Shown here: piece by piece, positions 31,541 to 39,889 of the stretch
How the letters are laid out: every line of letters begins with the position of its first letter
Numbering within the stretch: the first letter of the stretch is position 1
IMG/VR virus record: IMGVR_UViG_3300027976_000065
Span: 1 to 46,003 of that record
Source of the DNA: a virus
Reading direction: 5' to 3' (one strand)
DNA: 46,003 nt
Position numbers and translations under genes: made by a program
The notes under the pieces: generated by a model
Told to the model about the DNA's origin: nothing
The model's database searches: none
Seen by the model: the letters and a program-made list of their open reading frames with translations, nothing else

Positions 31541-31580
31541 TTATCCTGTTGTTCAGCATAAATACAGAATAACAGGATAA
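31541..31580 (+). repeat. Inverted repeat with a late promoter in its loop
   Basis: TTATCCTGTT (31541-31550) and AACAGGATAA (31571-31580) are perfect reverse complements. Pairing extends inward four more positions (one G-T), leaving a 12-base centre that contains ATAAATAC (31558-31565). It lies directly after the stop of the 401-residue gene and six bases before the gp13-like ATG. Confidence 0.75.
31557..31565 (+). promoter_or_regulatory. Late-promoter-like motif CATAAATAC
   Basis: It lies 20 bases before the ATG at 31586, in the centre of a 10-14-bp inverted repeat. Confidence 0.72.
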
Positions 31581-31585
31581 AACTA

Positions 31586-32509
31586 ATGCCCAACGAATTA
31601 CCAGAATTTATATCAAACACCTCAGGTAACCTGACTTCTACCCTGACAGTCGAACCAAAGAATCTGTATTCTAATGTTACAGGTAGTGGGGCCGGACACA
31701 TAGCGTTTGACGCTAATCTACAGGCACAGTTAGATTCTGTAGCATCCGTTAGAGCTGACATCATTGACTACATACGTTTAAGATTAGGCTATGGAATGAT
31801 TGATGTTGAAGCTGATCAAGAACATTTTGAGATGGGTATCAAACAGGCATTCAACAGATACAGGCAACGCAGTTCTAATGCCGTTGAAGAGAGCTACGTG
31901 TTCTTAGATGTTTACCCAGAGACACAAGAATACATACTACCTAACTACATTATTGATGTCAAACAGATATTCCGTCGTGGAATTGGATCAGTAACAGGAA
32001 CAACAGCTAGCCAATTTGAACCATTCGCATCAGGATACCTAAACACTTATATGTTGGTAGCTGGACGTATTGGCGGCCTAGCTCAATATGAACTATTCAC
32101 TGGATATCAAGAGTTAGCTATGAAGATGTTTGGCGGGTTTATGAATTTTACATGGAATAAGGTTACTAAAAAATTAACCATAGTGCGAAAAATTCCATGG
32201 GGTGGCATACAAGGTCCAGACATAGTAAAAGAAAGTGTATTGCTATGGACATACAACTACAAACCAGATCAAATATTACTAAATGATCCTCAAGCATTTC
32301 CGTGGATACAAGACTATGCCTATGCTCTTACATCAATCAGTATTGGACAGGCACGTGAGAAATTTGCTACAATTGCAGGCCCACAAGGCGGTACTACATT
32401 AAACGGTACAGCACTTAAACAAGAAGGCCTTGCACTACTAGATAAGCTCGACGAAGAGATCAAACTATACATAGACGGTGGGCAACCAATGTGGTGGATA
32501 CAAGGTTAA
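31586..32509 (+). CDS. 13: gp13-like neck protein
   Basis: A 307-residue protein, close to T4 gp13 (309). After a 45-residue leader it has IIDYIRLRLGYGMIDVEAD, a helix with FNRYRQRSS, YILPNYIIDVKQIFRRGIGS, a Leu/Gln/Tyr-rich middle, and the end IQDYAYALTSISIGQAREKF with GGTTLNGTALKQEG. The order and length fit the T4 gp13 neck protein, which with gp14 closes the head and joins it to the tail. It has a dedicated late promoter and is followed by the sigma70-controlled kinase. Assignment is by pattern; gp14 was not identified. Confidence 0.75.
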   Translation: MPNELPEFISNTSGNLTSTLTVEPKNLYSNVTGSGAGHIAFDANLQAQLDSVASVRADIIDYIRLRLGYGMIDVEADQEHFEMGIKQAFNRYRQRSSNAVEESYVFLDVYPETQEYILPNYIIDVKQIFRRGIGSVTGTTASQFEPFASGYLNTYMLVAGRIGGLAQYELFTGYQELAMKMFGGFMNFTWNKVTKKLTIVRKIPWGGIQGPDIVKESVLLWTYNYKPDQILLNDPQAFPWIQDYAYALTSISIGQAREKFATIAGPQGGTTLNGTALKQEGLALLDKLDEEIKLYIDGGQPMWWIQG

Positions 32510-32516
32510 AATTTAG

Positions 32517-32545
32517 TTGACCTTGTAGTCTATATTAGTTATAAT
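32517..32545 (+). promoter_or_regulatory. Sigma70 promoter (TTGACC-17-TATAAT)
   Basis: TTGACC at 32517-32522 and TATAAT at 32540-32545, with a 17-base spacer, start directly after the neck protein stop. AAGGAG (32558-32563) precedes the kinase ATG. Confidence 0.86.
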
Positions 32546-32568
32546 AGTAGTTCAATCAAGGAGTTTGT

Positions 32569-33255
32569 ATGGCATCAATAATTGGTATCTGCGGTTTTAT
32601 GGGTAGTGGTAAAGACACCATTGCTGATTATCTAGTTAATATACACGGTTACAAACGCGAATCATTTGCAAATTCACTTAAAGATTCAGTAGCAGTCACA
32701 TTCAATTGGGACAGAGAAATGCTGGAAGGAAGATCAAAGAAAAGCCGTGAATGGCGTGAAACTGTAGACCAATGGTGGGCGACACGACTTAATATGCCTG
32801 ACCTAACTCCAAGGTGGGTGCTACAGTACTGGGGCACTGAAGTAGTTAGAAATAGCTTTCATGATGATATGTGGATTGCCAGTTTAGAACACAAATTAGC
32901 AACTTCCAAAGACGATATAGTAATCACAGACTGTCGCTTTCCTAACGAACTTGAAGCAATAAGAGAACTAGGTGGCCAAGTAATCAGAGTTAAACGCGGC
33001 TCTGAGCCAGACTGGTATGATTCTGCAATACAATATAACAAAGGTCCTAAACAAAACTTCAGTTGGGCATTAAGTAGACAGAGATTAGAAGATCAAGAGG
33101 TGCATGCTAGTGAGTACAGTTGGGTAGGTAAAAAGTTTGGGGCAACCATGCTCAATGATCACACACTTGATGATCTATATGATCAAGTTGAGGAGTTTCT
33201 TTCTGTTAATAGTCCGGAGTTAGATCGCCTTGAGTCCAACCAAGTCCTTCTTTAG
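32569..33255 (+). CDS. 1: Deoxynucleoside monophosphate kinase (gp1-like)
   Basis: A 228-residue P-loop kinase: GFMGSGKDT at residues 9-17, then WVLQYWGTEVVR and the acidic strand VITDCRFPNELEA, all diagnostic of the T4 gp1 family. It phosphorylates dNMPs to supply phage DNA synthesis, including any modified nucleotide. Unlike its neighbours it has a consensus host-type promoter, which fits an enzyme needed early. Its last 50 bases overlap the 3' end of an HNH gene on the opposite strand, so antisense overlap occurs at the convergent ends. Confidence 0.93.
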   Translation: MASIIGICGFMGSGKDTIADYLVNIHGYKRESFANSLKDSVAVTFNWDREMLEGRSKKSREWRETVDQWWATRLNMPDLTPRWVLQYWGTEVVRNSFHDDMWIASLEHKLATSKDDIVITDCRFPNELEAIRELGGQVIRVKRGSEPDWYDSAIQYNKGPKQNFSWALSRQRLEDQEVHASEYSWVGKKFGATMLNDHTLDDLYDQVEEFLSVNSPELDRLESNQVLL

Positions 33256-33556
33256 CAATTTCATATTGGCAGTTAGCACAGATAGTTTTTAAATTTAGAT
33301 GATGATTGTTATTTAGATTACCGTCTATATAATAGACAAATAACTGTTCTTTGTACCTTGCCTTAAAGCCACACTTTTCACATACGGGTTTTTTCTTGTA
33401 CCCTGCTTTGATCCAACTGGGTTTAGGCATTGGCTTGTTAATTTTCTTCCTAATGCAACTGTCACAGCGAGACCTATAGTAGGTCTTCCCCCCACGTTTA
33501 TAGTTAATTGCGCTGGGTTTTTTCCCGCAGGCCACACATAAAGATCGCTGTTGCAT
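33206..33556 (-). CDS. HNH endonuclease, free-standing
   Basis: A 116-residue protein from the ATG at 33556. An in-frame ATG at 33601 exists, but a late-type motif sits between the two. It has two pairs of Cys (CVACGKK, CDSC) and then CEKCG and CANCQ around a core YIDGNLNNNHHLNLKTIC that fits an HNH nuclease of marine T4-like phages, with Tyr where the first His of many family members lies. It ends in GWTQGDLTPDY. Its end overlaps the dNMP kinase gene by 50 bases on the other strand, and its start is next to the tail sheath. This placement is typical of mobile phage nuclease genes. Confidence 0.82.
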   Translation of the reverse strand: MQQRSLCVACGKKPSAINYKRGGKTYYRSRCDSCIRKKINKPMPKPSWIKAGYKKKPVCEKCGFKARYKEQLFVYYIDGNLNNNHHLNLKTICANCQYEIAKEGLGWTQGDLTPDY

Positions 33557-33560
33557 ACAG

Positions 33561-33569
33561 TTATTTAGC
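33561..33569 (-). promoter_or_regulatory. Late-promoter-like motif GCTAAATAA (minus strand)
   Basis: It ends four bases before the HNH start codon, the same close arrangement as at the other homing endonuclease genes. Confidence 0.55.
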
Positions 33570-33615
33570 GAACCTTTAAAAGGGCAGACTAACACCACCA
33601 AAAAAACAAAATAAT

Positions 33616-33624
33616 CATAAATAG
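33616..33624 (+). promoter_or_regulatory. Late-promoter-like motif CATAAATAG
   Basis: It lies 31 bases before the tail sheath ATG; a GAGG ribosome binding site follows in the leader. Confidence 0.72.
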
Positions 33625-33655
33625 TTTAAAGTAACCTATATAGAGGAAAAATACC

Positions 33656-36600
33656 ATGGCACTTATTTCACCCGGAGTACAAGTAACCGTAACTGATGAA
33701 AGTCAGTATACTCCAACAGCGGCAGGTTCAATCGCTTACTTACTTGTTGCTACGAAACAAGATAAACTTACTCCAGCAGGAACAGTTGCACCTTACACAA
33801 CAGCGGCAAACGCTGGTAAAGTGTTTAATATTACTAGTCAAAGAGATCTAGTAACAAAATTTGGTTCAATTGCTTTTGAAGTGGATTCAGCTGATAATCC
33901 TCTACATGGTGATGAACGTAACGAATACGGTATGTTGGCAGCCTACAGCGCACTTGGTGTATCTAATCAAATGTACATACAACGTGCCAACGTTGACTTA
34001 GCACAATTAGAAGGCACAAGCATTCGTCCAACTGGTGAACCAGCTGATGCGACATATTGGTTAGATATAAGCACTAGTGGTACTGAATGGGGTATCTATA
34101 GATTTGGTTCAGACGGAAACGCTTTTGTTAAATCAACTCCAAGAATTATATCAAACACTGCACAAGTAATTGGTACAGTTCCAATTAGCTCAGTAGGGTC
34201 CATTGGTGAATATGCTGTAGTTACTACAAGTTCTTCAAATCCAGTATACTACAAAGGTTACGACAATACTTGGGCATTAGTTGGTAGTGATGATTGGAAA
34301 GACAGAGTTCCGACTATAACAGGTAGCATTGCTAACCCAGCTAACTTGGCCATTGGTCAAACAATGAGGATTAACGCTTCAAATATTACATTAACAGGTA
34401 GTACAGTCACAGTTGCAGCCAGTGATATTAATACAGCATCTATTACAGGTGTTAGTGCTAGAGCAAATGCGTCAGGACAACTTGAACTTTTTGCTGATAG
34501 CCTAGCTACAAGTGATGGAGCAACAGCAGACGGCCAATTAAGAATTGAAATTGGTGGAACAAACGGTATTCCTGGAACAGATTGTTCCATTAGATTAGGT
34601 CTATGGACAGCATATGATTCCGGTAATCTTAAAACAGTGCTTGGACCAACAGTAGCGTTTGATACATATCGAAATGTTCCGGCATGGAGAGTAACAGACA
34701 CAAACCCACGCCCAGCTGGATCAGTCTGGTTTAAAACATCAGCGACAGGTACTGGTGCTAATTGGGGTATTAAACAATACAGCACGACTACAGAAACTTG
34801 GAGCTTACTAACTGCTCCGTTATATGCAGACGACAATGCCGCCATATATGGACTAAGTCCAGTAGCAGGCGGTGGTGACTTAGTCGCAGGGTCTGTTTAT
34901 GTAAAATATGATACATTAGGCACAACAACCGGTACATTTAAACTATATCGCAAATTTGTAGCTGGCATATTAAAAATTACAGGTACAGCGGCTGGCGGAA
35001 GTGAGACATACACCATTGGTAATTCGTTTACTATGGAAGTATCAGTACCAGGATCAGCATCAACACAATCAGCAACAGTAACATTAACTGGAACCACAGC
35101 AACTTCAATGGTAGCAGACATACTTTCTGCAAACTTGCCAAATATTGTTGCCGCAATTGAAAGCAGTGGTGCTATTAGTATTAGTCATCTAGCTGGTGGT
35201 ACTATTAAACTTACGTATGTTACCGGTACTCCAATAACAACAGCAGGTCTACTTTCTGACAATAATATACAAATTATATCAGGAGGAAGTGTATACCTTG
35301 CTAGTCCGTTTAGAGCACTAACATATACATACTCTACAACTGCTCCTTACAGCAATCCGGGTGATGGAACATATTGGTATTACAATTCAGCATTAGCTGT
35401 TGACATCATGATCCAGAGTGGCTCAGGTTGGAAAGGCTATCAGAACATAACCAATGACTCACGTGGATATGACTTGACACTTACAGATCCAAACGGTCCT
35501 ATACTAAGTGCAACACAACCCACATACCAAGCAGACGGAACTAGTCCAGTGGTAGCGGGTGATTTATGGGTTTCTACAGGTGATTTAGAAAACTATCCTA
35601 AAATTTATAGATACAATGGATCAATATGGGAACTGATAGACAATACTGATCAAGTAACTACGGACGGTATCCTATTTGCGGATGCACGTTGGGACACAGA
35701 CGGAAATAAAAATCCAGTCACTGATGATCTAGTAGCTATCTCTACATTAGGAACTAGTGATTACATTGACGATGACTGTCCTGACTATAGATTATATGCT
35801 CGCGGAACACTACTATGGAACACACGTAGAAGTGGATACAATGTTAAACGATTTGAAAGCACATGGTTCTCTAATCCAGCTAGTTTCTCTGGTGCAGTAG
35901 TTCCAACAATCAAAGCATCTTGGGTAAGCTCAAGCGGCAATGATGCAGATGGCGTTCCGTATTTTGGACACAAAGCACAGCGTAATATTGTTGTTGAAGC
36001 TATGAAGTCAGCAATCGCATCAAGCACAGCGTTACGTGAAGAAAATACACAGTTTAATATCATTGCTTGCCCTGGATATCCAGAACTAATGCAAAACATG
36101 ATTACATTGAACAATGATCGTAAGCAGACAGCATTTATCATTGGTGATTCACCATTGACATTGAATGTAAGTAACATACAGGCATGGATACAGAATACTA
36201 ACCTAGCACAAGACAACGGTGAAGATGGCTTGGTAAGTTCGAGTGAATACCTAGGTGTTTACTATCCATCTGGTTTTGCAACAGACTTAGCAGGCGAAAG
36301 TGTTGTTGTTCCTCCAAGTCATATGATGTTGCGTACAATGATACGTTCAGACAATGTTAGCTATCCTTGGTTTGCACCAGCTGGTGTACGCCGTGGCTTA
36401 ATTGACAATGCTACAAGTATCGGTTATATTGATGTTGCAGATGCTAACACATTCAAGTCGATTGGTGTAACTGTTGGCGTTCGTGATGTGTTGTATGCTG
36501 ACAGAGTTAACCCATTAACAGTACTTCCAGGTGTCGGATTAGTGGCATATGGTCAGAAAACTAGAGCCGCTACAACATCAGCATTGGATAGGATTAATGT

Positions 36601-36907
36601 ATCAAGACTAACTGCTTATCTAAGATTGGTCTTAGACAAAGTTGCTCGTCCGTTCATATTTGAACCAAATGATACAATTACACGTAACCAAGTTAAATCA
36701 GCATTTGAAAGTGTATTAAACGATCTAGTTGCTAAACGTGGTTTATACGATTACCTAGTAGTATGTGATACTTCAAACAACACACCAGATCGTATTGATC
36801 GAAATGAATTGTATGTTGACATCGCTATTAAACCAGTTAAAGCAATTGAGTTTGTTTACATCCCAGTAAGGATTGTTAACACTGGTGCTAGCTTAACAAC
36901 AACTTAA
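33656..36907 (+). CDS. 18: Tail sheath protein gp18, enlarged
   Basis: A 1083-residue protein. The N-terminus (LISPGVQVTVTDESQYTPTAAGSIAYLLVAT) and the C-terminal 400 residues (NTRRSGYNVKRF, then LDRINVSRLTAYLRLVLDKVARPF and the LYDYLVVCD ... PVKAIEFVYIPV end) are diagnostic of contractile tail sheaths. T4 gp18 is 659 residues. The extra length lies at about residues 130-680, a Ser/Thr/Gly-rich beta region with repeated Trp-Tyr-Asn units (YYNSALAVDIMIQSG, IYRYNGSIWELID) that probably forms surface domains. It has its own late promoter and is followed by a GNRA hairpin. Confidence 0.93.
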   Translation: MALISPGVQVTVTDESQYTPTAAGSIAYLLVATKQDKLTPAGTVAPYTTAANAGKVFNITSQRDLVTKFGSIAFEVDSADNPLHGDERNEYGMLAAYSALGVSNQMYIQRANVDLAQLEGTSIRPTGEPADATYWLDISTSGTEWGIYRFGSDGNAFVKSTPRIISNTAQVIGTVPISSVGSIGEYAVVTTSSSNPVYYKGYDNTWALVGSDDWKDRVPTITGSIANPANLAIGQTMRINASNITLTGSTVTVAASDINTASITGVSARANASGQLELFADSLATSDGATADGQLRIEIGGTNGIPGTDCSIRLGLWTAYDSGNLKTVLGPTVAFDTYRNVPAWRVTDTNPRPAGSVWFKTSATGTGANWGIKQYSTTTETWSLLTAPLYADDNAAIYGLSPVAGGGDLVAGSVYVKYDTLGTTTGTFKLYRKFVAGILKITGTAAGGSETYTIGNSFTMEVSVPGSASTQSATVTLTGTTATSMVADILSANLPNIVAAIESSGAISISHLAGGTIKLTYVTGTPITTAGLLSDNNIQIISGGSVYLASPFRALTYTYSTTAPYSNPGDGTYWYYNSALAVDIMIQSGSGWKGYQNITNDSRGYDLTLTDPNGPILSATQPTYQADGTSPVVAGDLWVSTGDLENYPKIYRYNGSIWELIDNTDQVTTDGILFADARWDTDGNKNPVTDDLVAISTLGTSDYIDDDCPDYRLYARGTLLWNTRRSGYNVKRFESTWFSNPASFSGAVVPTIKASWVSSSGNDADGVPYFGHKAQRNIVVEAMKSAIASSTALREENTQFNIIACPGYPELMQNMITLNNDRKQTAFIIGDSPLTLNVSNIQAWIQNTNLAQDNGEDGLVSSSEYLGVYYPSGFATDLAGESVVVPPSHMMLRTMIRSDNVSYPWFAPAGVRRGLIDNATSIGYIDVADANTFKSIGVTVGVRDVLYADRVNPLTVLPGVGLVAYGQKTRAATTSALDRINVSRLTAYLRLVLDKVARPFIFEPNDTITRNQVKSAFESVLNDLVAKRGLYDYLVVCDTSNNTPDRIDRNELYVDIAIKPVKAIEFVYIPVRIVNTGASLTTT

Positions 36908-36920
36908 TATGCGTAGTTAA

Positions 36921-36940
36921 TAGGAGAGGAAACTCTCCTA
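36921..36940 (+). other. Intergenic 8-bp hairpin with GAAA tetraloop
   Basis: TAGGAGAG and CTCTCCTA pair perfectly around GAAA. It lies between the sheath and tube genes, before the tube's late promoter, without a T run. It is similar in form to the hairpin at 25864 and may protect or define the 3' end of sheath mRNA. Confidence 0.65.
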
Positions 36941-36958
36941 TTCCTCAACGCAAAAACA

Positions 36959-36967
36959 GGTAAATAC
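36959..36967 (+). promoter_or_regulatory. Late-promoter-like motif GGTAAATAC
   Basis: It lies 37 bases before the tail tube ATG. Confidence 0.68.
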
Positions 36968-37004
36968 TATAAAGCATTAAAAGAAGCATTAAAAGGACAA
37001 TAAA

Positions 37005-37622
37005 ATGGCAACAGCATCATTAAGTAAATTTACAGTACCGTTAAGTACTAACCAAAGTGCAACAAGTCAAGGCTTGTTGATGCCTAAACTAAAGTTCCGC
37101 TTTCGCGTAACTTTTGAGAATTTTGGGGTTAGTCAACCGTCAACTGAATTAACAAAACAAGTTATTGACTTTACTCGACCAAAACTAAGTTTTGAAGAAA
37201 TGATTATTCCAATTTACAACAGTAAAGTTTATCTAGCTGGTAAACCAACTTGGGAAACTGTGGTTTGTACCTTGCGTGATGACGCAGGTGGCGAAGTTAC
37301 TAAACGTGTTGGTGAACAACTACAGAAACAATTTGACTTTATGGAACAAGCATCAGCAAGTTCTGGAATTGATTACAAATTCCTTACACGATTTGAAGTG
37401 CTTGATGGTGGTAATGGCGTGCATGAAGCAACAGTTCTTGAAACTTGGGAACTATATGGTTGCTATCTATCAAATACTGATTACGCAGATGCTAACTATG
37501 CAACTAATGAACCAATGACAGTTGCAGTGACTATACGTTATGATAATGCTATCCAAACACCACTTGAAACAGGTATTGGTACATTAGTAGGTAGAACATT
37601 AGGTACTACAATTACTGGTTAA
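37005..37622 (+). CDS. 19: Tail tube protein gp19
   Basis: A 205-residue protein of the T4 gp19 family. KFRFRVTFENFG near the start, VIDFTRPKLSFEEM, a KPTWETV strand and the C-terminal VLETWELYGCYLSN followed by TVAVTIRYDNA are the usual tube signatures. T4 gp19 is 163 residues; the extra residues are in loops and in the TGIGTLVGRTLG tail. Subunits stack as hexameric rings inside the sheath and around the tape measure. It is a single-gene transcription unit between a late promoter and a strong terminator, suiting the high amount needed. Confidence 0.94.
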   Translation: MATASLSKFTVPLSTNQSATSQGLLMPKLKFRFRVTFENFGVSQPSTELTKQVIDFTRPKLSFEEMIIPIYNSKVYLAGKPTWETVVCTLRDDAGGEVTKRVGEQLQKQFDFMEQASASSGIDYKFLTRFEVLDGGNGVHEATVLETWELYGCYLSNTDYADANYATNEPMTVAVTIRYDNAIQTPLETGIGTLVGRTLGTTITG

Positions 37623-37646
37623 TACAGACGAAAAATAAAATAAACT

Positions 37647-37676
37647 AGCCCAGCTTAAAAACCTGGGCTTTTTTTT
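37647..37676 (+). terminator. Intrinsic terminator after the tail tube gene
   Basis: AGCCCAG and CTGGGCT pair around a nine-base loop and are followed by eight T (37669-37676). Confidence 0.93.
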
Positions 37677-37678
37677 CG

Positions 37679-37687
37679 GATAAATAC
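37679..37687 (+). promoter_or_regulatory. Late-promoter-like motif GATAAATAC
   Basis: It starts three bases after the terminator T run and 20 bases before the ATG at 37708. Confidence 0.76.
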
Positions 37688-37707
37688 TGTATAATTGGAG
37701 TACAACG

Positions 37708-38796
37708 ATGGCAGGGTTCTTTAATCAGTTCTTAAAACAAGTAGGCACAGGCGATGAAATACATGACTGGCAACATGCCTCACGTACTTTCATTGATAGC
37801 TTATATAGACTAAGTCCTAAGATTGGTACAGTATACCATGTCTTTATGGACCTAAATCCAATGGTAGCACAGATAGATCAAAACAGTCAAATTGAAATAG
37901 GTATGATGGCCAAGAGTGTAGCATTACCTAAATTTTCAATATCAACAAAAACTTATAATGCGTACAATCGTAAAAACATAGCACAAGAAAAGATTAACTA
38001 TGATCCGTTGAATATTACATTCCATGATGATTCAGCTGATGTGGTGCGTGACTTTTGGTATGGATATTATTCCTACTACTATAGAGACGCTGACCACCAA
38101 GAACCTATATATAATCAAGATCACAAATATAAGAAAAGACAAGAACAAGGGTGGGGTTTTACACCACTAGGTGGCCAAGGACAACAAAACTATATTAATG
38201 CTATACGTATCTATAGTTTACATCAAAAGAACTTTAGCTCATACACTTTAATTAGACCAACGATACAATCTTTCCAACACGGGCAACATACATCAGGTGA
38301 GTATGCTCCAATGGAACATAATATGACAGTGGCGTACGAAGCAGTACAGTATGCAACTGGCCCAGTAAGTGAAGGGACAGTATTAGGATTTAATACTATA
38401 CATTATGATCATAGTCCTAGCCCACTAACTTCGCTTGGTGGTGGAACAACTAGTATATTAGGCCCAGGCGGATTAGTTGAAGGTGCTGGAGACTTCATCA
38501 CTAATTTACAAGACGGCAACTTTGTCGGTGCCGCATTAGGTGGATTCCGCACAGCTCAAAATTTTAAAAATACCAATCTTAAAACAGTAGCTGGTGCTGA
38601 ATTAGCACAGTTAGGTAAAAATATATTGTCCGGCCAAAACCCATTGAGTTCGGTCTTTGTTCCAACTTCAGGATCAATTAATAGGGGAATTGCTACAGCA
38701 ATCGGTGCGCTACCCGGCGGTAATAATTCCGGAACAAACATAAATTCTCAGAACGCAAACATTCCGTCAAGCAACCAAGGAAGTATTTTTATCTAG
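37708..38796 (+). CDS. Baseplate/tail-tube-type structural protein (gp48/gp54-like)
   Basis: A 362-residue protein. The first 230 residues have SVALPKFSISTKTYNAYNRK, KINYDPLNITFHDD and a DFWYGYYSYYYRDA helix. This order recalls the tail-tube fold of proteins that cap or initiate the tube in T4 (gp54 and gp48, 320 and 364 residues). The C-terminal 130 residues are Gly/Asn-rich and probably flexible. It follows the tail tube gene with its own late promoter, which fits a tube initiator or cap. I cannot separate gp48 from gp54 by eye, so no symbol is given. Confidence 0.65.
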   Translation: MAGFFNQFLKQVGTGDEIHDWQHASRTFIDSLYRLSPKIGTVYHVFMDLNPMVAQIDQNSQIEIGMMAKSVALPKFSISTKTYNAYNRKNIAQEKINYDPLNITFHDDSADVVRDFWYGYYSYYYRDADHQEPIYNQDHKYKKRQEQGWGFTPLGGQGQQNYINAIRIYSLHQKNFSSYTLIRPTIQSFQHGQHTSGEYAPMEHNMTVAYEAVQYATGPVSEGTVLGFNTIHYDHSPSPLTSLGGGTTSILGPGGLVEGAGDFITNLQDGNFVGAALGGFRTAQNFKNTNLKTVAGAELAQLGKNILSGQNPLSSVFVPTSGSINRGIATAIGALPGGNNSGTNINSQNANIPSSNQGSIFI

Positions 38797-38804
38797 GATA
38801 ACTT

Positions 38805-39440
38805 ATGGCTAACACCGGAAATCTTCCACCAAAAACTAATATAAATTCTACTACGGAATTCTTTAACAATTATTTCAATGATAGGTTTACTACCAGCCCA
38901 AATATCAATGATGCTGTTGTTGGATATTTCCAATCGGTGACTGGTAATAAAGCGTCTGGAATAACATTAGCATCTACGGTAATATATACAGCATTAAGTC
39001 AAGGATTAGACCCAATGAGTCTAATAGACGAGTTTAAAAAGTTACCAGCGGGTCGACGAACAACAGTAAACACCCCAATTGATGCAAGCACAGTAAATAC
39101 TTTGTATACAACCTACGATGACATAGTAGCAAACATACAATTGTATTCATCAGGACAACTATTTTACATATTATCGTTGAACATATTTTATCAGGCATAT
39201 AGAGATCTTGATCAGGAGTTAGCAGTAAGAACTGCTTCAGGATATTCTGTGGAAAGAGTGGCGTTAGGACAGGGGCAGTATGCCTATAACTATTTCTACG
39301 TGTCTTACACTGAAGAATCAGATGAGCTCACACCGTATCTAACTATGTTACTGAATCAAAATAGGGTTAACACCAGCCTATTAGGTATTAGCAACACTCC
39401 ACCAGTGGACAAGTACGTCCAACGCAGTATTCTAGCATAG
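38805..39440 (+). CDS. Virion protein of unknown role (211 aa)
   Basis: A 211-residue protein with an uncharged N-terminus (FFNNYFNDRFTTSPN), helices in the middle (DPMSLIDEFKKL), and a C-terminal half rich in Tyr and Leu. No family is recognised. It starts eight bases after the preceding gene and ends six before gp4, so it belongs to the same late transcript. In T4-like marine phages such genes between tube and gp4 code for neck, baseplate or head-tail parts; no specific role is claimed. Confidence 0.7.
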   Translation: MANTGNLPPKTNINSTTEFFNNYFNDRFTTSPNINDAVVGYFQSVTGNKASGITLASTVIYTALSQGLDPMSLIDEFKKLPAGRRTTVNTPIDASTVNTLYTTYDDIVANIQLYSSGQLFYILSLNIFYQAYRDLDQELAVRTASGYSVERVALGQGQYAYNYFYVSYTEESDELTPYLTMLLNQNRVNTSLLGISNTPPVDKYVQRSILA

Positions 39441-39446
39441 TATATT

Positions 39447-39878
39447 ATGGCTAAGTATGCGTCAGGAAAATACACAATAAAGAATCCAGAGAAGTACATG
39501 GGGAAACGCACTCCTACTTATAGAAGTAGTTGGGAGTTTACTTTTATGAGCTTCTGTGATAACAATCCTGCTGTAATAAATTGGTCCAGCGAAGGTATAA
39601 GGATACCCTACTTCAATCCAGTCAGTGGAAAAAATACAGTATACGTGCCAGACTTTTTAGTGATTTATGTAGATGCAAATCAACGCAAGCATTCTGAATT
39701 AATAGAAATAAAACCAAGCACCGAAACAACCATGGAAGCCGCTAAGTCATATAGAGACAAATTAAGTGTTGCTATGAACATGGCCAAGTGGGCCGCGGCC
39801 GACAGTTGGGCTAAAGCCAACGGAATACGATTTAGAGTTGTTACCGAATACGACATATTCAAAAATCAGAAGCGGTAA
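39447..39878 (+). CDS. 4: Head completion protein gp4 (gp50), nuclease-like fold
   Basis: A 143-residue protein close in size to T4 gp4 (150). It has YRSSWEFTFMSFCDNNPAV, WSSEGIRIPYFNP and the PD-(D/E)xK-like sequence VPDFLVIYVD followed by ELIEIKP, where the Asp, Glu and Lys fit a TnsA-type endonuclease core. In T4, gp4 is required to finish heads before tail joining; the intact active-site-like residues suggest it trims DNA or heads. Its stop codon overlaps the late motif for the next gene. Confidence 0.9.
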   Translation: MAKYASGKYTIKNPEKYMGKRTPTYRSSWEFTFMSFCDNNPAVINWSSEGIRIPYFNPVSGKNTVYVPDFLVIYVDANQRKHSELIEIKPSTETTMEAAKSYRDKLSVAMNMAKWAAADSWAKANGIRFRVVTEYDIFKNQKR

Positions 39879-39882
39879 ATAC
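39874..39882 (+). promoter_or_regulatory. Late-promoter-like motif GGTAAATAC
   Basis: It overlaps the gp4 stop codon and lies seven bases before the small terminase ATG at 39890. Confidence 0.58.
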
Positions 39883-39889
39883 GTTTACT

